Positions 33,389 through 45,781 of a DNA stretch of 64,000 bases are shown one piece after another (within the stretch, counting starts at the first letter, position 1; each line of letters begins with the position of its first letter). The position numbers were made by a program, and so were the translations under genes. Origin of the DNA: Pleurostoma richardsiae. Taxonomy: Eukaryota > Ascomycota > Sordariomycetes > Calosphaeriales > Pleurostomataceae. The DNA lies in contig JANBVO010000072.1 in assembly GCA_030052745.1 (NCBI GenBank), positions 1 through 64,000 on the forward strand, read 5' to 3'. Below the pieces are notes generated by a model that saw nothing but the letters and a program-made list of their open reading frames with translations, had not been told where the DNA came from and searched no databases.

Positions 33389-34173
33389 CTTGGCTGGACG
33401 GTCCTCTACGGAGGCATTGCGGGATTGAGAGAGGGCGCATTGATACTCTATCAACGCGTTCAGACGGCGCGGTGGCGGACGGAACTAATGTAGCGGGGTC
33501 GCCATTGGCACAGGCAGGCAGCTGGCAGGGCAAGGATAAGAGAGCTAAGGCTCTAAGAACGGCAGCTTGAGTGCCCTAAATTTAAGGTTTAGCGCGGGGT
33601 ATAAGTAGTAAGGTATCCTGAGAAAGTCCGTCCACATGTCATTTCATAGTGTCGTGTAGCGTGCTGAACCCCCCACCATCTCGATGCTCTACCTGATCAT
33701 CACATCACCCGACAGCTGTGCCATACTAAGCTCCCGTCCCGTTGCTCACAGACCCGTGGGCTGTAGGTAGTCGTCGAGGACGGGATATAGAGAGACAGAA
33801 ACAGACAGAGACAGAGAGAGAGATGCGGCGCTCGGGCCAGACCTTGGACAAGGCTGTGGCTTCGAAGATCATCCCCTCGTCAATGAGCTCCTCTCGGTCA
33901 AGGAGCTGTAAATAGAACCCAATTTGGTGAGGCCAGATTCCTGAAGGGGAACAGGCGAGCGCCAAAAACAAAAAGGCAAACATGTAATCCTCGAAGATAG
34001 TCAGCCAGTTCCTCGCCTAACACCAACCCCTCCCAGAGATGCGATGACAGAAGAGAAAACATATCGCGTGTCTCATGGCACCGTGGTGGTGCCTCGAGTC
34101 GTAGTACGACACTCCATAAGACCTTGCAACCAGTAGGTAGGCAGATAGATATGGGTGTGTGTATCCCCTCTCG
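33389..34173. other. Intergenic region upstream of HUS1
   Basis: Lies between the HUS1 start and the 3' end of the RING gene. It has an AG/CAGA-rich purine tract at about 33788-33824. No supported gene. Confidence 0.4.
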
Positions 34174-34839
34174 CTACCGCATGAGGTCCGCAACCGCACT
34201 GGTCCTGGGCTCCTGCATGTCGAACCACCTCAGGAACTTCCAGTCCGGCTCCTGTGACGCAAGCTCCCACCGCCCATAAGGGCCCGGCACCGGTATGCGG
34301 TCGACAGGCATGCGCTCTCGCGGAGTCTCCACCCCCGGGATGACGATGACCTCCGGCGGCTGCTGCTGCTGCTTAAGGATGCGCGCGAACCGCAGTGTGG
34401 CACCGACGGCACCGGCAACCCGCCTCGGCAGGCCCCAGACCGACCAGCTCTTAACGGCGGGCGGCGTCTGCACGACCAGCACTCTGCTGCCCCTCCCGGC
34501 CAGGCAGTAAGGGCACATGGAGCTCCGCGGGTCGCCGTCCCAAGGGTAGGCAGCGCGGGCGACGCCCTTGGCCGGGTCGTAGGGGACGGGCAGGATGGGG
34601 TGGGCGCAGTAGTGGAAGACGTCCTGGCGGCAGACGGGGCAGAGGGGCCGCTCGGTGATGGCGAGGTAGCGCTTGAGGCAGACGTTGCCGAAGGCGTGGC
34701 CGCAGGGCGTCAGCGCCCAGCTCTCCTTGACGTCGTCGGGCGTGCGGTGGCCGACCTCCTCCTGGCAGATCGGGCAGGCCTTGTCGGTCACGGCCTGGTG
34801 GACGAACACCGAGGCTCGATTGGGCTTCTGCAGCTTCAT
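34174..34839 (-). CDS. RING-type zinc-finger protein, possible E3 ubiquitin ligase
   Basis: This is a single-exon 221-aa protein that I recognise only by its RING domain (residues about 22-70). Visible ligands are Cys22 and Cys25 (CPIC), Cys46 and His48 (PCGHAF), Cys54, and Cys67 and Cys70 (CPVC). The position expected to carry the fifth ligand, three residues after His48, is glycine, so the second zinc site looks non-canonical, as in many fungal RING variants. A further CPYC pair follows near residue 110. The C-terminal half has no recognised domain and ends with an aromatic segment (GRWELASQEPDWKFLRWFD). There is no transmembrane segment. Substrate and partners are unknown. The ATG at 34839 is the only reasonable start. 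Confidence 0.72.
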   Translation of the reverse strand: MKLQKPNRASVFVHQAVTDKACPICQEEVGHRTPDDVKESWALTPCGHAFGNVCLKRYLAITERPLCPVCRQDVFHYCAHPILPVPYDPAKGVARAAYPWDGDPRSSMCPYCLAGRGSRVLVVQTPPAVKSWSVWGLPRRVAGAVGATLRFARILKQQQQPPEVIVIPGVETPRERMPVDRIPVPGPYGRWELASQEPDWKFLRWFDMQEPRTSAVADLMR

Positions 34840-36567
34840 CTTTTCTCTTTCTGCTACGGTGGCATTCGAGCGGCAGGCGATGCCGGCGTGTTGGGGAAGG
34901 CCGGTGGACCGTGTGGTCTCCCGTGTAAGACAGGGCTATTGGGAGGATGGTAGTCGGAGAGATTGTCGGTATAAGTAGCAGATAGGAGGAGAAGGAGAAG
35001 GAGAAGGAGAGTGCCGGTCAAGGAAGAGAGAAGAACTGTAGCTCAACAGGAAATGGAAACGAGGCGTGATGATAGGCTGATGCAGCCCGAGACAGAACGA
35101 CAGCCAGCCAGCGGAAGCCCGGAGTGGGAGCTGAACTGAACTCGAACAAGTGGATGGCGCGAGCGGCAGCCTGGCCGAGGCAGACGGGCGCCCTTTTGGG
35201 CCAATATTTGAATGTCTGATTGAGGTTATGTAGGTGGCTTGTCGGCCCGCCGCCCATTGTCTTTTTTGACCCAATCTTGTTCTCCGGCCTGCAGCAGCTT
35301 AAGGCAGGTTGGGAGGTAGGCTGACTGACTGACTGATCGGCCCAACTGACTTGGTTGGCTCGATCTCCACGGGAAAGCTCTTCAGGTGAGCAACCAGTAG
35401 GGTAGGTAGGTGGGCTGTCTGAGTCTCCCAGATAAGGTTCTGCTTTCAAGGTTCTCAAACATGGCGAGCGAGCTACGCGCCGCACTTTAAAAGGAAAATG
35501 GAGGATGTCTACCTACCTGCCTACCTACGTACACAGCTACCCTGGCCCCGGGCGTCGCCAAGTCCGGACACTGCGGCTCATGTCTAGGACTCATGGCATC
35601 CACCATCAGATGCTTCATTTTCGGACGAAAACGGCAACTCGGACACTAAACGGCTGCTTGACAGGCATAAGTCCCCAGAGAACGTCTCAGTCTTTTATTC
35701 TGCACAGGCGATTGGCAGTGTTATTATCCTCGTGCATAAAATATGACCAGTCTAGCTGTAGTCGAGGAGGCTGGCTGCCTTGTGCTCTTGAACGACGCCA
35801 GAGTCACCGATAGATAAGATCAAGATAGCGAGGACGCCATCCCGCCTTATCACAGACCTGCTAACCGCTTACACTCTAGATACAGGTAGCTAAGTCGCAT
35901 CGCACTCGACCAGCATGCAATTCTGACAATCAAGTAGGGAACTGGCTAGCGCAAATCGTGCAATGTGACCATGTGAACAAGGACCCTGATCTGCTGACGA
36001 CGGTGTTGGTGTCTGGACCTCTGCATGTGAGTGACACAATCCAGGATTTCCCCCAAAAGTGGATCAATCGCCCTGCCAACTGCCCTCCGCGACCGGCACC
36101 GGGATCAGATAGAATACATCTGGATAGTCCCAGCCGGATCTCATCCTCCAGTGCAAACAGATACAATGCTGCCTTGAGATAGAAAAGTAGGGAGAAGGAA
36201 CATGCTGAGATGAAAATGCTTATGCGGCGAGGCAAACACTCTGGACCTCCCGTGAAGTTGGCATATTCTGTATAGTAGTCCGACTTCCCTCAGCAGATAT
36301 GGAACCTGACCGCACCTTGGACGCTGACGTGCTCCTATTATGGAGCGCTGTGTCAACCGTGCCGTCCAGCCCACGGAAAGCACTTATGTCGTAACAGCCG
36401 GGTCATGCCTCTAAAGAGCCGAAGGTGTAGAAGACCCCCACGGCAACATGTTGCCCTCAGACCCTAGGCCGAGGAGCTTCAAAACCTCAAAGGTGTCGAT
36501 ATGTGCGTTAAGAGATGAGTGTGAATCGCTGTGTCGGTTAAGCTATTTCCGCAAGCATCCGTGCATG
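34840..36567. other. Long intergenic region upstream of the RING gene
   Basis: About 1.7 kb. It holds a GGAGAA purine repeat at about 34984-35012. GTAGGTAGGTGGG and CTACCTACCTGCCTACCTACG words lie near 35401-35412 and 35509-35528. No supported coding region was seen, and the short frames are of random composition. Confidence 0.4.
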
Positions 36568-37214
36568 TCACCGCGCCCTGCGGACCGGTTCTAACTCCTG
36601 TTCCTCCTCGCTATCATCTCGAAATCCCTCTTCCAAACTGGAAACCTCGTGTTAGCATCTCTCGTCCATATTCGCGGGCGCAGACCTGTAGTATTGACCT
36701 ACTCTCTGCTCAGCCTCCTCTCCACGTCCGCCGGATCCTCCATCCCCCTCCTCGCCTGCTCCCTCTCCAGCTGCGCCCTCCTGTCCGCCCCCAGGCTCCC
36801 CAGCTCCTCGCCCTCCTCCTCATCGTCATCGCCGCCCAGCCCGAACCGCCCGTCGTCCGACGCGCTGTCCGACGCCGCGACGGCCACGAGGCTGTCCTGC
36901 CCGCGCCCGCGCAGCTGCCAGCGCCGCCAGCGCGAGGGGGAGAAGAGGCCGGCGACGCCGCTCTGCACGCGGTAGCGCAGCGAGGTCGTGGAGGTGGAGA
37001 TGGTGTCGAGGGGGAGGTAGTGGCTGTAGCGGGCGCGGTAGCGCTGCCAGAGGGGGACGAGCACGTAGGAGACAAGGAGGAAGGCGAGGAGGGCGATGAT
37101 GGCGGGGACGATGAGGGTCTAGAAGAGCGGGAATGGTCAGCGTGCGCGTTGCGCCTTGGGGATTTGCTGCAGTTTATCTTTGCTCACCTTGATGACCGAC
37201 AGAGTTGAGCCCAT
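36568..37214 (-). CDS. Small single-pass membrane protein, three exons, unknown function
   Basis: Exons are 37188-37214, 36703-37118 and 36568-36637. Intron 1 (GTGAGC to TTCTAG, 68 nt) joins MGSTLSVIK to TLIVPAIIALLAFLLVSY. Intron 2 (GTAGGT donor, GCTAAC branch point, TCCAG acceptor, 65 nt) joins ERRLSR to DLEEGFRDDSEEEQELEP and ends VRRAR. The total is 513 nt, an exact frame, giving 170 aa. An N-terminal hydrophobic helix (about residues 10-30) is followed by the basic, aromatic WQRYRARYSHYLPLD. After this come a Trp/Arg-rich stretch, an acidic DDDEEEGEE run and a charged tail. It looks like a single-pass membrane protein with a cytosolic domain. I do not recognise the family. Without intron 2 the frame would stop one codon past the donor, giving 148 aa; the acidic tail supports splicing. 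Confidence 0.68.
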
Positions 37215-39156
37215 TTTCGAGGTGTTTGAATTCGGATTTGACCGTATCGTCGAGTTGTGGTGTCGTTCTCGCCCGGGTTGATGCGTCTCCCAGGGCCACG
37301 TAAGCCGCTGTGGACGTCGTTGCAAGACTTTTGAGGTGCTCCTCCCAATAATGGAGGTGAATTTTTATCTTTCCCAGCTCATCCAGACATACGTCCGGGA
37401 TGGTGCATGCGGCGTGGGCACCATGAGCGGCGCTGGGAGTCGTGAGGGTATCTGACGAGCTTGGGATTGCGTAGGACGAGCTGAAATGGACGGGTTTGGC
37501 GCAGCGGCTGGAAACTGACAGGGGTCCACCGCCCCGTGTGCTCCGTCAGCCCGCTCCCGCACCAGCCCGCTTCCGTCCTACCGACACCAGCACCGCTCCG
37601 CGTTCTCAAAAGGGCGGACAACCTCCGGACCGACCGGAAAGAAAACATAGATAGACTTTGTCTAGCTGTTGCGTGACTACCAGGAGGAGGGTGAAGAGCC
37701 CGCTACGCAGCGAGAAAATGGCCGCATCGGCCAGTTTGTCGGGTTCTACTGCCACATCTGCGATGATGATACCCTGAGAGACATCCCCAAGAGAACTGTG
37801 AATGCTAATGAACAAGAAATGGGGAGCAGCACCTCGGAATGAGCAAAAGGACAACGGTGGAACACGTTTGAAGCAAACAGAAGGACGGAACAGACGCTGC
37901 TCGAAAAGCCAAGTCGACCACTGACGAGGTAAGTGGTGATGTCTGCATTTTCTGTTTCAGGTTTCATCAGGAGTCTGAGGTTTCTGTCCGTGTTGGTAAC
38001 ATCAAATCGGTGCCAAGACCTTTTCTTCCTCCGCCTTTTGTCAACGCACTATCTAGGTCTTGATAGAAAGCCACCGATCAGATTCCTCTCCAACGGCCTT
38101 GGCCGCTTGTTGGCTAGGTGCAGTTCACCTCTTCACAACATCGTAAGGCAAGTAAGACGACCAGCGGGGCCAAGACAGGTTTGGCGCCCCGGTTATAATG
38201 TCCACGTAAGTATGGATTAACGTTACAGATCCGTAATTATAACAAGAAAAGTGTGTGTAGTAGTGGGCAGAGAGCACCTTGGTTATGAAACAGGTATGCT
38301 TGTCTCAGGGGTAGGCAATACGGGCATCCCCACACACCTTTATATGCACGGGCAGTACGGAGTAGGTAAGGTGGCTTGCATTGTGGCAGCTGTAACGCTC
38401 GGCAATGGGGATGTCTTTCTTCATGCCAGCTGATAAAGTGCAGGTATCTAGACTTTCCATGTCGTGTCCTCCGTTCTTCTTCGTACTACATAGTAGGTAG
38501 GTAGGTAAATAGGAACGTCAGGCTTGTAAGTTGGTAGCAACTCTCTGTGTTTATTTATATCTGGCAGAGGCTCTGTGGAGTCCAAAAAGGGTACATCGGT
38601 AACGACCCTTACCTGCAGGTACATTAGGTACCTATCCTGCTACCTACTTGTGCACGGTACATCCGCCTCAGCAGCATTAGTGACGGCGGTGCAGAAAAGG
38701 GAGAAGGCGCTTATCAGAAAGTGCCGCTTTCCGTTCTGGGAAATACGCCCCAAATTACTGCCCTTTTCCAGGAGAGACCCTTGCTTGGTGCTCGATCTGG
38801 CCCTCGAGACACTCACATCCTCTCAACCCACGCGATCCCCCCAGGCGATCCTGTTCGCATTCCGGTCATGCCAAATGCTAAAACAGTCTCCATTATGCGC
38901 ACGGCCAACTGAGTCCACCCTCCCGCGATCTGTCTCGTCCTAGCCGAGAACTACGATGCGAGAACCCCGGAAGCTGAGACACCGACCACGTTAACCGTCG
39001 AAGCGTTGCCGGCATCCAGACACCACACGCCGGCATTCAGGCTCATCCCCCGCCTGCTGAGCTCCTGCTGGCAGACAAGCTCCCCTTCAGATCGAAAATT
39101 CGCGTCGGCTTGCTGAGAGGGCGCGTGTTTCACGGCCCACCCTCCCGCTTACCACC
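37215..39156. promoter_or_regulatory. Divergent region, membrane protein / formin
   Basis: About 1.94 kb between start codons. It contains AGTAGGTAGGTAGGTAAATAGG (about 38491-38512) and a cluster ACCTGCAGGTACATTAGGTACC (about 38611-38632) followed by CTACCTAC. Short hydrophobic frames near 37750-37960 lack support. It probably includes a long formin 5' UTR. Confidence 0.4.
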
Positions 39157-42100
39157 ATGTCTTCCGCTGGGAAGGCCTCGTCCTTCTTCTCGAGAGGCAG
39201 AAACAAAGCCGACAAGCGGAACACAAGCGACGAGTCGCGATACCTGGCTGGTGACCGCGACGTAACGGGGTCGCCAAGTTCGCGCATCTCGCGCCACAAC
39301 CGAGATTCCTCCACAATATCCATCGACCAGCTGTCCCCGGGATACAACGACATGGCCGGCGTCATGACGACGATACCCTACGAGAGTATCTCCTCCGGCC
39401 GCCGCTCCCCAATAGCCGTCGAGTACCTGCCGAAACCCGACCAGGCTCCTGTGAGACGAGATATCCTACCCCATCAGCTGAACAAGGCGACGAGCGACTT
39501 CCATCAGTATCCCTCCTTCGACCCGTCCTCCGTCCACAATGTTCCCGGCTCCCACCTGTCGGGCCCGCGGCCTCCTCCGGGGACAACAAATGTCACAATG
39601 GCCACCACTGGCCGCCAGACACAACTACAGCAATGGGGTCCGGCCAGGGAGAGCGGATATGCTGCGTCTTACAATTCTAGATACAACTCGTATGCGCCGT
39701 CCATCGGGAGAAGCTCTGCTGATCAGTCGAGCATATTCTCAGGTAAAGGAGGTCCCTACAATGACTACGCGTCCGGTCGCTTATCCAAGCCAGCCCTCCC
39801 TACCAGCGCCTCTTCCCAGAGCTCCTACTCTTCTCACAGGGAGTCGCACCGCCTGACCAAGTTCCCAGGAGGACAGCAGCAAGGCTCCCACGACGGCTTC
39901 TCTTTCGTGAAACCCGATGACGACCGGATAATAGAACAGATGTTCTACGAGTTGATGCAGAAGCGCGGCTGGCACAACCTTCCCGACCAAGCCCGCCGCC
40001 AGATGATGGCATATCCGCCCGCGAAGAAATGGACCCTTATTTACCAAGACCGGCTTACAGAATGGCAAGGCGAGCAAAAGCGAAGGACGACAGCGAAGCC
40101 CGGCCAATACTCCAATGTTGACCTCACGGCGGCCTACACCGACGAAGAGGGTAGTCCTGATTGGTATGTTAGGAAGATCATGGATAATAGCCTGGACACA
40201 AAGGGACTTGGCAGTCTGGAGGTCAACTTGAGGACTCAGCAGATTGGCTGGGTGAGGCGGTTCATAGAGTGCCAGGGCCAGGTGGCTCTGACGAACGTGC
40301 TGTTGAAGATGAATCGCAAGACCGCCGTGGGCCCTGCCGCCCCCGATGGCGTGAAAGTCGAGAAGAACCTTGATCGGGAATATGACATTATCAAATGTCT
40401 CAAGGCGTTGATGAACAACAAGTACGGCGCCGACGATGCATTGGCGCACCTACAGGTCATTGTGGCCCTGGTCACATCCCTCATCTCAGCCAGGCTCAGC
40501 ACGCGGAAGCTGGTCAGCGAGGTGCTGACCTTCTTGTGCCACTGGGCCGACGGTCAGGGCCACTTCAAGGTCATCGGCGCCATGGACAATGTCAAAAACC
40601 TGCAAAACGAGAATGGTCGCTTCGACGCTTGGATGCGCCTTGTGGAGGTTACTATTGACGGACGCGGAAAGATGGGCAGTCTTGTCGGCGCCAGCGACGA
40701 AGTCAGGAGCGGTGGTATCGGCATGGAGAATCTGCTCATGGAATACGCCGTCGCGACCCTTATTCTCGTCAATATGATGATCGATGCTGCTGAAAAGGAC
40801 CTACAGTTGCGGATACACATCCGCGCCCAGTTCACAGCATGCGGCATCAAGCGTATCCTGACCAAGATGGAGGCGTTCCAGTATGAACTTATAGACAAGC
40901 AGATCGAGAGGTTCCGCACGAACGAGGCGATCGACTATGAGGACATGCTGGACCGAGAGAACAGTAGCATCAAGGACAATGTGGAAGGGGAAGTGAAGGA
41001 CCTGAACGATCCCGTACAGATTGTAGACGCCATCCAGACGCGGCTTCAGGGGACGAAGACCCAGGACTACTTCATTTCCGCCCTGCAACACTTGCTGCTC
41101 ATTCGAGACAATGACGGCGAAGAGCGGCTACGCATGTTCCAGCTTGTGGATTCCATGCTGAGTTACGTGGCTATGGACCGACGTTTACCAGACATGGACC
41201 TGAAGCAGAGCCTGAACTTCACTGTCCAGACTCTCCTGGACAAGCTCCACACCGACTCCGAAGCTCGCCAGGCCCTTGATGAAGCTCTCGAGGCGCGGCA
41301 GATAGCGGATGCCGCGATGGCAGAGAGGGACGAGATGAAGGCAAGGTTGGAGCTGGGCGCGGATGGACTGGTAGCCAAGCTTCAGAAGCAAATAGATGAG
41401 CAGGCGAGGTTCATTGAGGCGCAAAGGCGGCAGGCTGAGGGTCTGAAGTCGGAACTGGAAAATATCCAAACTTTGCGTGCAAAAGAAGCTCAGCGAAATG
41501 AGCTGGAGACTCGTGAGCTCTATCTTATGCTTCGCGACGCCCAAGATGTGGCGGCCTCAAACGCTGTTAAGGGCACCAGCAAGCTGGCTGATGAAGACCC
41601 AACCAAGATGCAAGGCATCCTTGACCGTGAGAGGCTCATGGAACGCCTGCAGATGCAGATTGAGCGCCAAAAGACCCAGTTCAAGCTTGAAGGCAAGGTC
41701 TGGGGCGACAGCGTTGGTCCGTCCGATCGGTTACGGGCATTGCGAGAGGAGATGGACGGCTTTGGCGATTCAGGGGCCGGCACTCCACCCCGTGATTTCA
41801 CCAACAGCATGCTCGGCAGTGTTCACCGGCAGACGCGAATCCCCCGCAAACCGGTCAACTCTCAGGGAGAAGCCGCCGAACAAACTGCCGACGAAGGCTC
41901 CGAGGACCTTGCTGAGGGCGAGGATGGCGTTGTCTACGAGAAGCCTCGCGTTGTCGAGATAAGGAGACCCGTCATGGACCCCAAGCAAGCCGCAGGTCTC
42001 TTTAGCGAGATGAACGGCAAGGTCAAGAAGTACGATGTCAGCGATTCGGAGGAAGGCGACGGTGTCACGACAGGTCCCTCACATCCAAGCCTGGAATCGC

Positions 42101-44397
42101 AGTCACCCATCACTCCGAGTGACAATGAGCCACCCAAGATCGAGATCACCGCTGAAGCCGGCGCTCCTCCGCCACCACCCCCTCCCATGCCAGGCCAACT
42201 CCCCGGTGCTCCCCCCCCGCCCCCCCCACCACCTCCTCCGATGCCAGGCCAGCTTCTAGGTGCTCCCCCGCCTCCGCCTCCGCCGCCGCCGATGCCCGGG
42301 ATGTTGTCACCCACGTCTGCAGTCGGGGGTCCTCCGCCGCCTCCTCCCCCTCCACCCATGCCTGGTGCAGGCATGTCCGGGATGCCGCCTCCGCCGCCTC
42401 CGCCAATGCCTGGTGCCATATCCGGCCATTTCCTGTCCCAACAGTCAACGTTTACGGCTACGCCGTCTGTCGGTCTGCCAATAGTTCGGCCTAAGAAGAA
42501 GCTCAAGGCTCTTCATTGGGACAAGGTCGATTCGCCTCTCACTACACATTGGGCGGCCCATGCTCCCTCAACCGAGGAACGCGAGGAGAAGTACATGGAG
42601 CTCAGTCGCAAGGGTATCCTAGACGAGGTCGAAAAGCTTTTCATGGCGAAGGAGGCGAAATTGATTGGCAAGAGTGGCTCCAAGAAGGACGATAAGAAGC
42701 AGATTATCTCCAACGATCTGCGGAAGGCATTCGGTATGATCCACCCTGACTTTGATCTTAAATACTCGTGCTAACGGTGCTTAGAAATTGCGCTTGCCAA
42801 ATTCTCACAGTATACCGTTGATAGAGTTGTCCAAATGGTCATTCACTGCGACAAGGAAGTTCTTGATAACCCTGTTGTCATGGATTTCCTGCAAAAAGAT
42901 GACCTTTGTCATGTTCCAGACACTGTTGCCAAGCTCATGGCGCCTTACAGCATAGACTGGACAGGCCCGGAAGCCAACAAAGAGACGCGCGAACAAGATC
43001 CGTCTGAACTTACGAGGCAAGACCAGATCTACCTGCAGACAGCGTTCGAGCTCCACCATTATTGGAAGAGCAGGATGCGAGCCTTGGCACTCACCAGGAG
43101 CTTCGAGCCGGACTATGATGAGATCACAGAGAAGATGCGCCAGGTTGTCAACGTGTCCGAGTCCCTGAGAGACTCCGTGTCATTAATGAACGTGCTTGGC
43201 CTCATTCTCGACATCGGAAACTATATGAACGATGCCAATAAGCAGGCTCGGGGTTTCAAGCTCAGCTCGCTAGCTCGTCTTGGAATGGTCAAGGATGACA
43301 AGAACGAGTCGACATTGGCTGACCTCGTCGAACGCATTGTTCGCCAACAGTATCCTGAGTGGGAAGACTTTGCGGCTGATATCCAAGGCGTCATGACTGC
43401 ACAGAAGATCAATATTGAGCAGCTGCAGGCGGACGCAAAGAGGTACATCGACAACATCCGCAATGTGCAGATGTCTCTCGACTCGGGCAATCTGTCGGAT
43501 CCGAAGAAGTTCCACCCGCAGGACCGCGTTAGTCAGGTGGTCCAGCGCTGCATGAAGGATGCCAGGCGCAAGGCAGAGCAAATGGAGCTGTACCTAGAGG
43601 AGATGATTCGTACATACAACGACATCATGATCTTCTACGGCGAAGATCCCCAGGATGAGAACGCGAGGCGCGACTTCTTTGCGAAGCTGGCGCTATTCAT
43701 CGCGGAGTGGAAGAAGTCCCGCGAGAAGAACGTACAGCTCGAGGAGACGAGGAGGAGAAACGAGCAGAGCATGAAGAGGAAGCACGCGCAGCTCAAGGTC
43801 GCCACTGCAGCCGGTCTTGAGGGTGCGCCGGCGAGCCCTAGCAGCACCGGAGCGATGGATAGTCTGCTCGAGAAGCTACGTGCCGCGGCGCCGCAGGCAA
43901 GAGACCAGAGAGACCGCAGAAGGAGGGCTAGGCTCAAGGATAGGCACCAAGTGCGCGTCGCGTCTGGCCAGAAGATCCCTGACCTAAACGAGATCCCCGA
44001 GGTGGAGGCCGGCCTCATGAGCGCGAAGAGCACCGGCAGCGGACCCACTGACGAGGACGGCAGCGTGATGAGCCCGGACCTGCTGTCTCCCAAGGAAGCA
44101 GAGGAAGACGACGTCGCACAGAGAGCGGCGCTGCTCCTGCAGGGCATGCGGGGAGACGGCGAGGAGGACGATGCAGAGAAGCGGGAGAGCATGCGCAAGG
44201 CGCGAAGGCAGACAGCAGAAGACGAACGGCGAGCGAGGCGGAGGAGGCGGGAGAGGGCGACGAGCACCCAGCCTCCAGGAGACGCCGTGGAGAGTCACAA
44301 GGACAAAGAGAATGAGGAGGCGAAGGAGGAGGAGGTCGCCGCTGAGACTCCAGATGTACCAACAATAACGACGGAGGAGGTGTCGACGGAGACTTGA
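39157..44397 (+). CDS. sepA: Diaphanous-related formin (SepA/BNI1 type)
   Basis: This actin nucleator and elongator is needed for polar hyphal growth and septation. Exons are 39157-42733 and 42785-44397. The 51-nt intron (GTATGA donor, GCTAAC branch point, TTAG acceptor) joins LRKAF to EIALAKFSQYTVDRV, giving 1729 aa. The N-terminus is disordered and Ser-rich. The Rho-GTPase-binding and FH3 region runs from about 255 to 700, with coiled coil to about 880. The FH1 profilin-binding domain has four or five long proline runs at about 1000-1090. FH2 starts at PKKKLKALHWDKVDSP (about 1110) and ends near 1510. A DAD autoinhibitory motif (GAMDSLLEKLRAAAPQ, then RRRRARLK) lies near 1547-1580, followed by a charged tail. 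Autoinhibition through DAD and release by Rho GTPase is expected. Confidence 0.96.
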
Positions 44398-44525
44398 AAG
44401 TCCTATTAGCCTGTCTAAAGAGCGAAAGCGAGTGAAACACGCCGTGGCGGGAGAGGAGGGGCTGGGATTGTTACAACATCGCGTCGAAGCAGCCACAATG
44501 AGCATTTAAAGCGGTTACCTAATGT

Positions 44526-44554
44526 CTACTACTACTACTACTACTACTACTCCT
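44526..44554. repeat. (CTA)9 microsatellite
   Basis: Nine perfect CTA units lie about 130 bases after the formin stop codon. Length variation between strains is likely for such a tract. Confidence 0.85.
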
Positions 44555-45553
44555 TGGCAAGCGAGCATTGCCTGTTTTAGGATCGAGGGAAGTCGACTCC
44601 GGCCAGCGACGACCGAGCAAGCGAGCAAGGTCAAAGTCAACCAGCACTGATGCATTCTCATATTTTTCTCTTGGAATATCTATACATGGCATCTAGAAGG
44701 CGCGTGGAGCGGCTGGTTGTACCCCGGGCATACTTTATGTCTGTATGTGTTGCGTCTGGTCCTCGGGCGAGATAGCAGGTCCATTTTCGGCTGGGACGGA
44801 CCAACACAGACAACACAACACTTCGTTGGACTTTCCTGTGGCGGGCTTCGCTTCTTGACGGCCCTCCCGGGGAAGGAGATGGGGGGAACACGGTTGGACT
44901 ATATATCATAGGGCTTTTGTAGTTATATCTAAATTGATATGCTTCACTTCATGCGGGATGGCATCCTTTAGGGATGGACAATGTAGTGAGGTTTGTCCTC
45001 TTTCTTCCGATATGAAGTCATAGGACATCATCAAGATCTAAGAACATGGGAATTTCTCCGCCCTGGAGCCTCGCCTGGACGTGATACCCGCTTCGACCAT
45101 CGGCAAGGGGCCCGCTGCTGAGGTAAAGCGCCTCACGAGAACCGACGAGCCGCCAATATATTTCGTGGTGTCCAACATGATGACGTGAGACGCCTCAGAG
45201 CGATCCTCGACTTGCGATTATTGTGAACTAGACAGTTTTACCTCTTCCGGTATATTTACATGCAGAAAGGGGAGAGGATGTTGAACTCAAAAGAGCTCCT
45301 TTGTTGTTCATCGCTACTCGCGTCGACTGCTGAGGACAAAGAGACATATTCTTCATACATCTTTATGGAACCTCCTCTTCTCCCGTTGCGGATGGGATGC
45401 AGAGGATTACGACTTGTTCCTTCCAGTCCTTGATTGCCAGACACCCAGCGTCCCAGATACGTGAGAAGCTAGCATTATCATCGTCCCGCGCATTGCCGAC
45501 CTACGAACGTAGTACCAATCTAGCAGTTTGGGAACATCCCTCAGCGATCTGGG

Positions 45554-45781
45554 ATGGGCAAATCAACGAAGCCGAGGGCATCGCGCGGGGAGCCTGCTCT
45601 ATTTCCGGCGAGGTTCAGGAAAGTGGTAATTGTCCTGCTGGCGGCGCTAGGGGCTTGGTGGTGGGTTCGGCCGTGGAGGAGGCTGCTGCGGGAAAGGTTG
45701 GCTGCGATGTCGAGGACGAGATTTATGCAGGATCTGAGGGACGGGTTTCTGCTGGTGTTCGATCCTTATATTCTCAGATGA
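45554..45781 (+). CDS. Candidate 75-aa membrane microprotein
   Basis: An isolated ATG-started frame that is noticeably GC-rich compared with its flanks. A basic N-terminus (MGKSTKPRASRG) is followed by one hydrophobic helix (VVIVLLAALGAWWWV, about 24-38). Then come a strongly basic amphipathic stretch (RPWRRLLRERL) and the ending FDPYILR. The composition resembles a small tail- or signal-anchored protein. No family is recognised. It could be a chance frame or a remnant of a larger gene. Confidence 0.3.
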   Translation: MGKSTKPRASRGEPALFPARFRKVVIVLLAALGAWWWVRPWRRLLRERLAAMSRTRFMQDLRDGFLLVFDPYILR

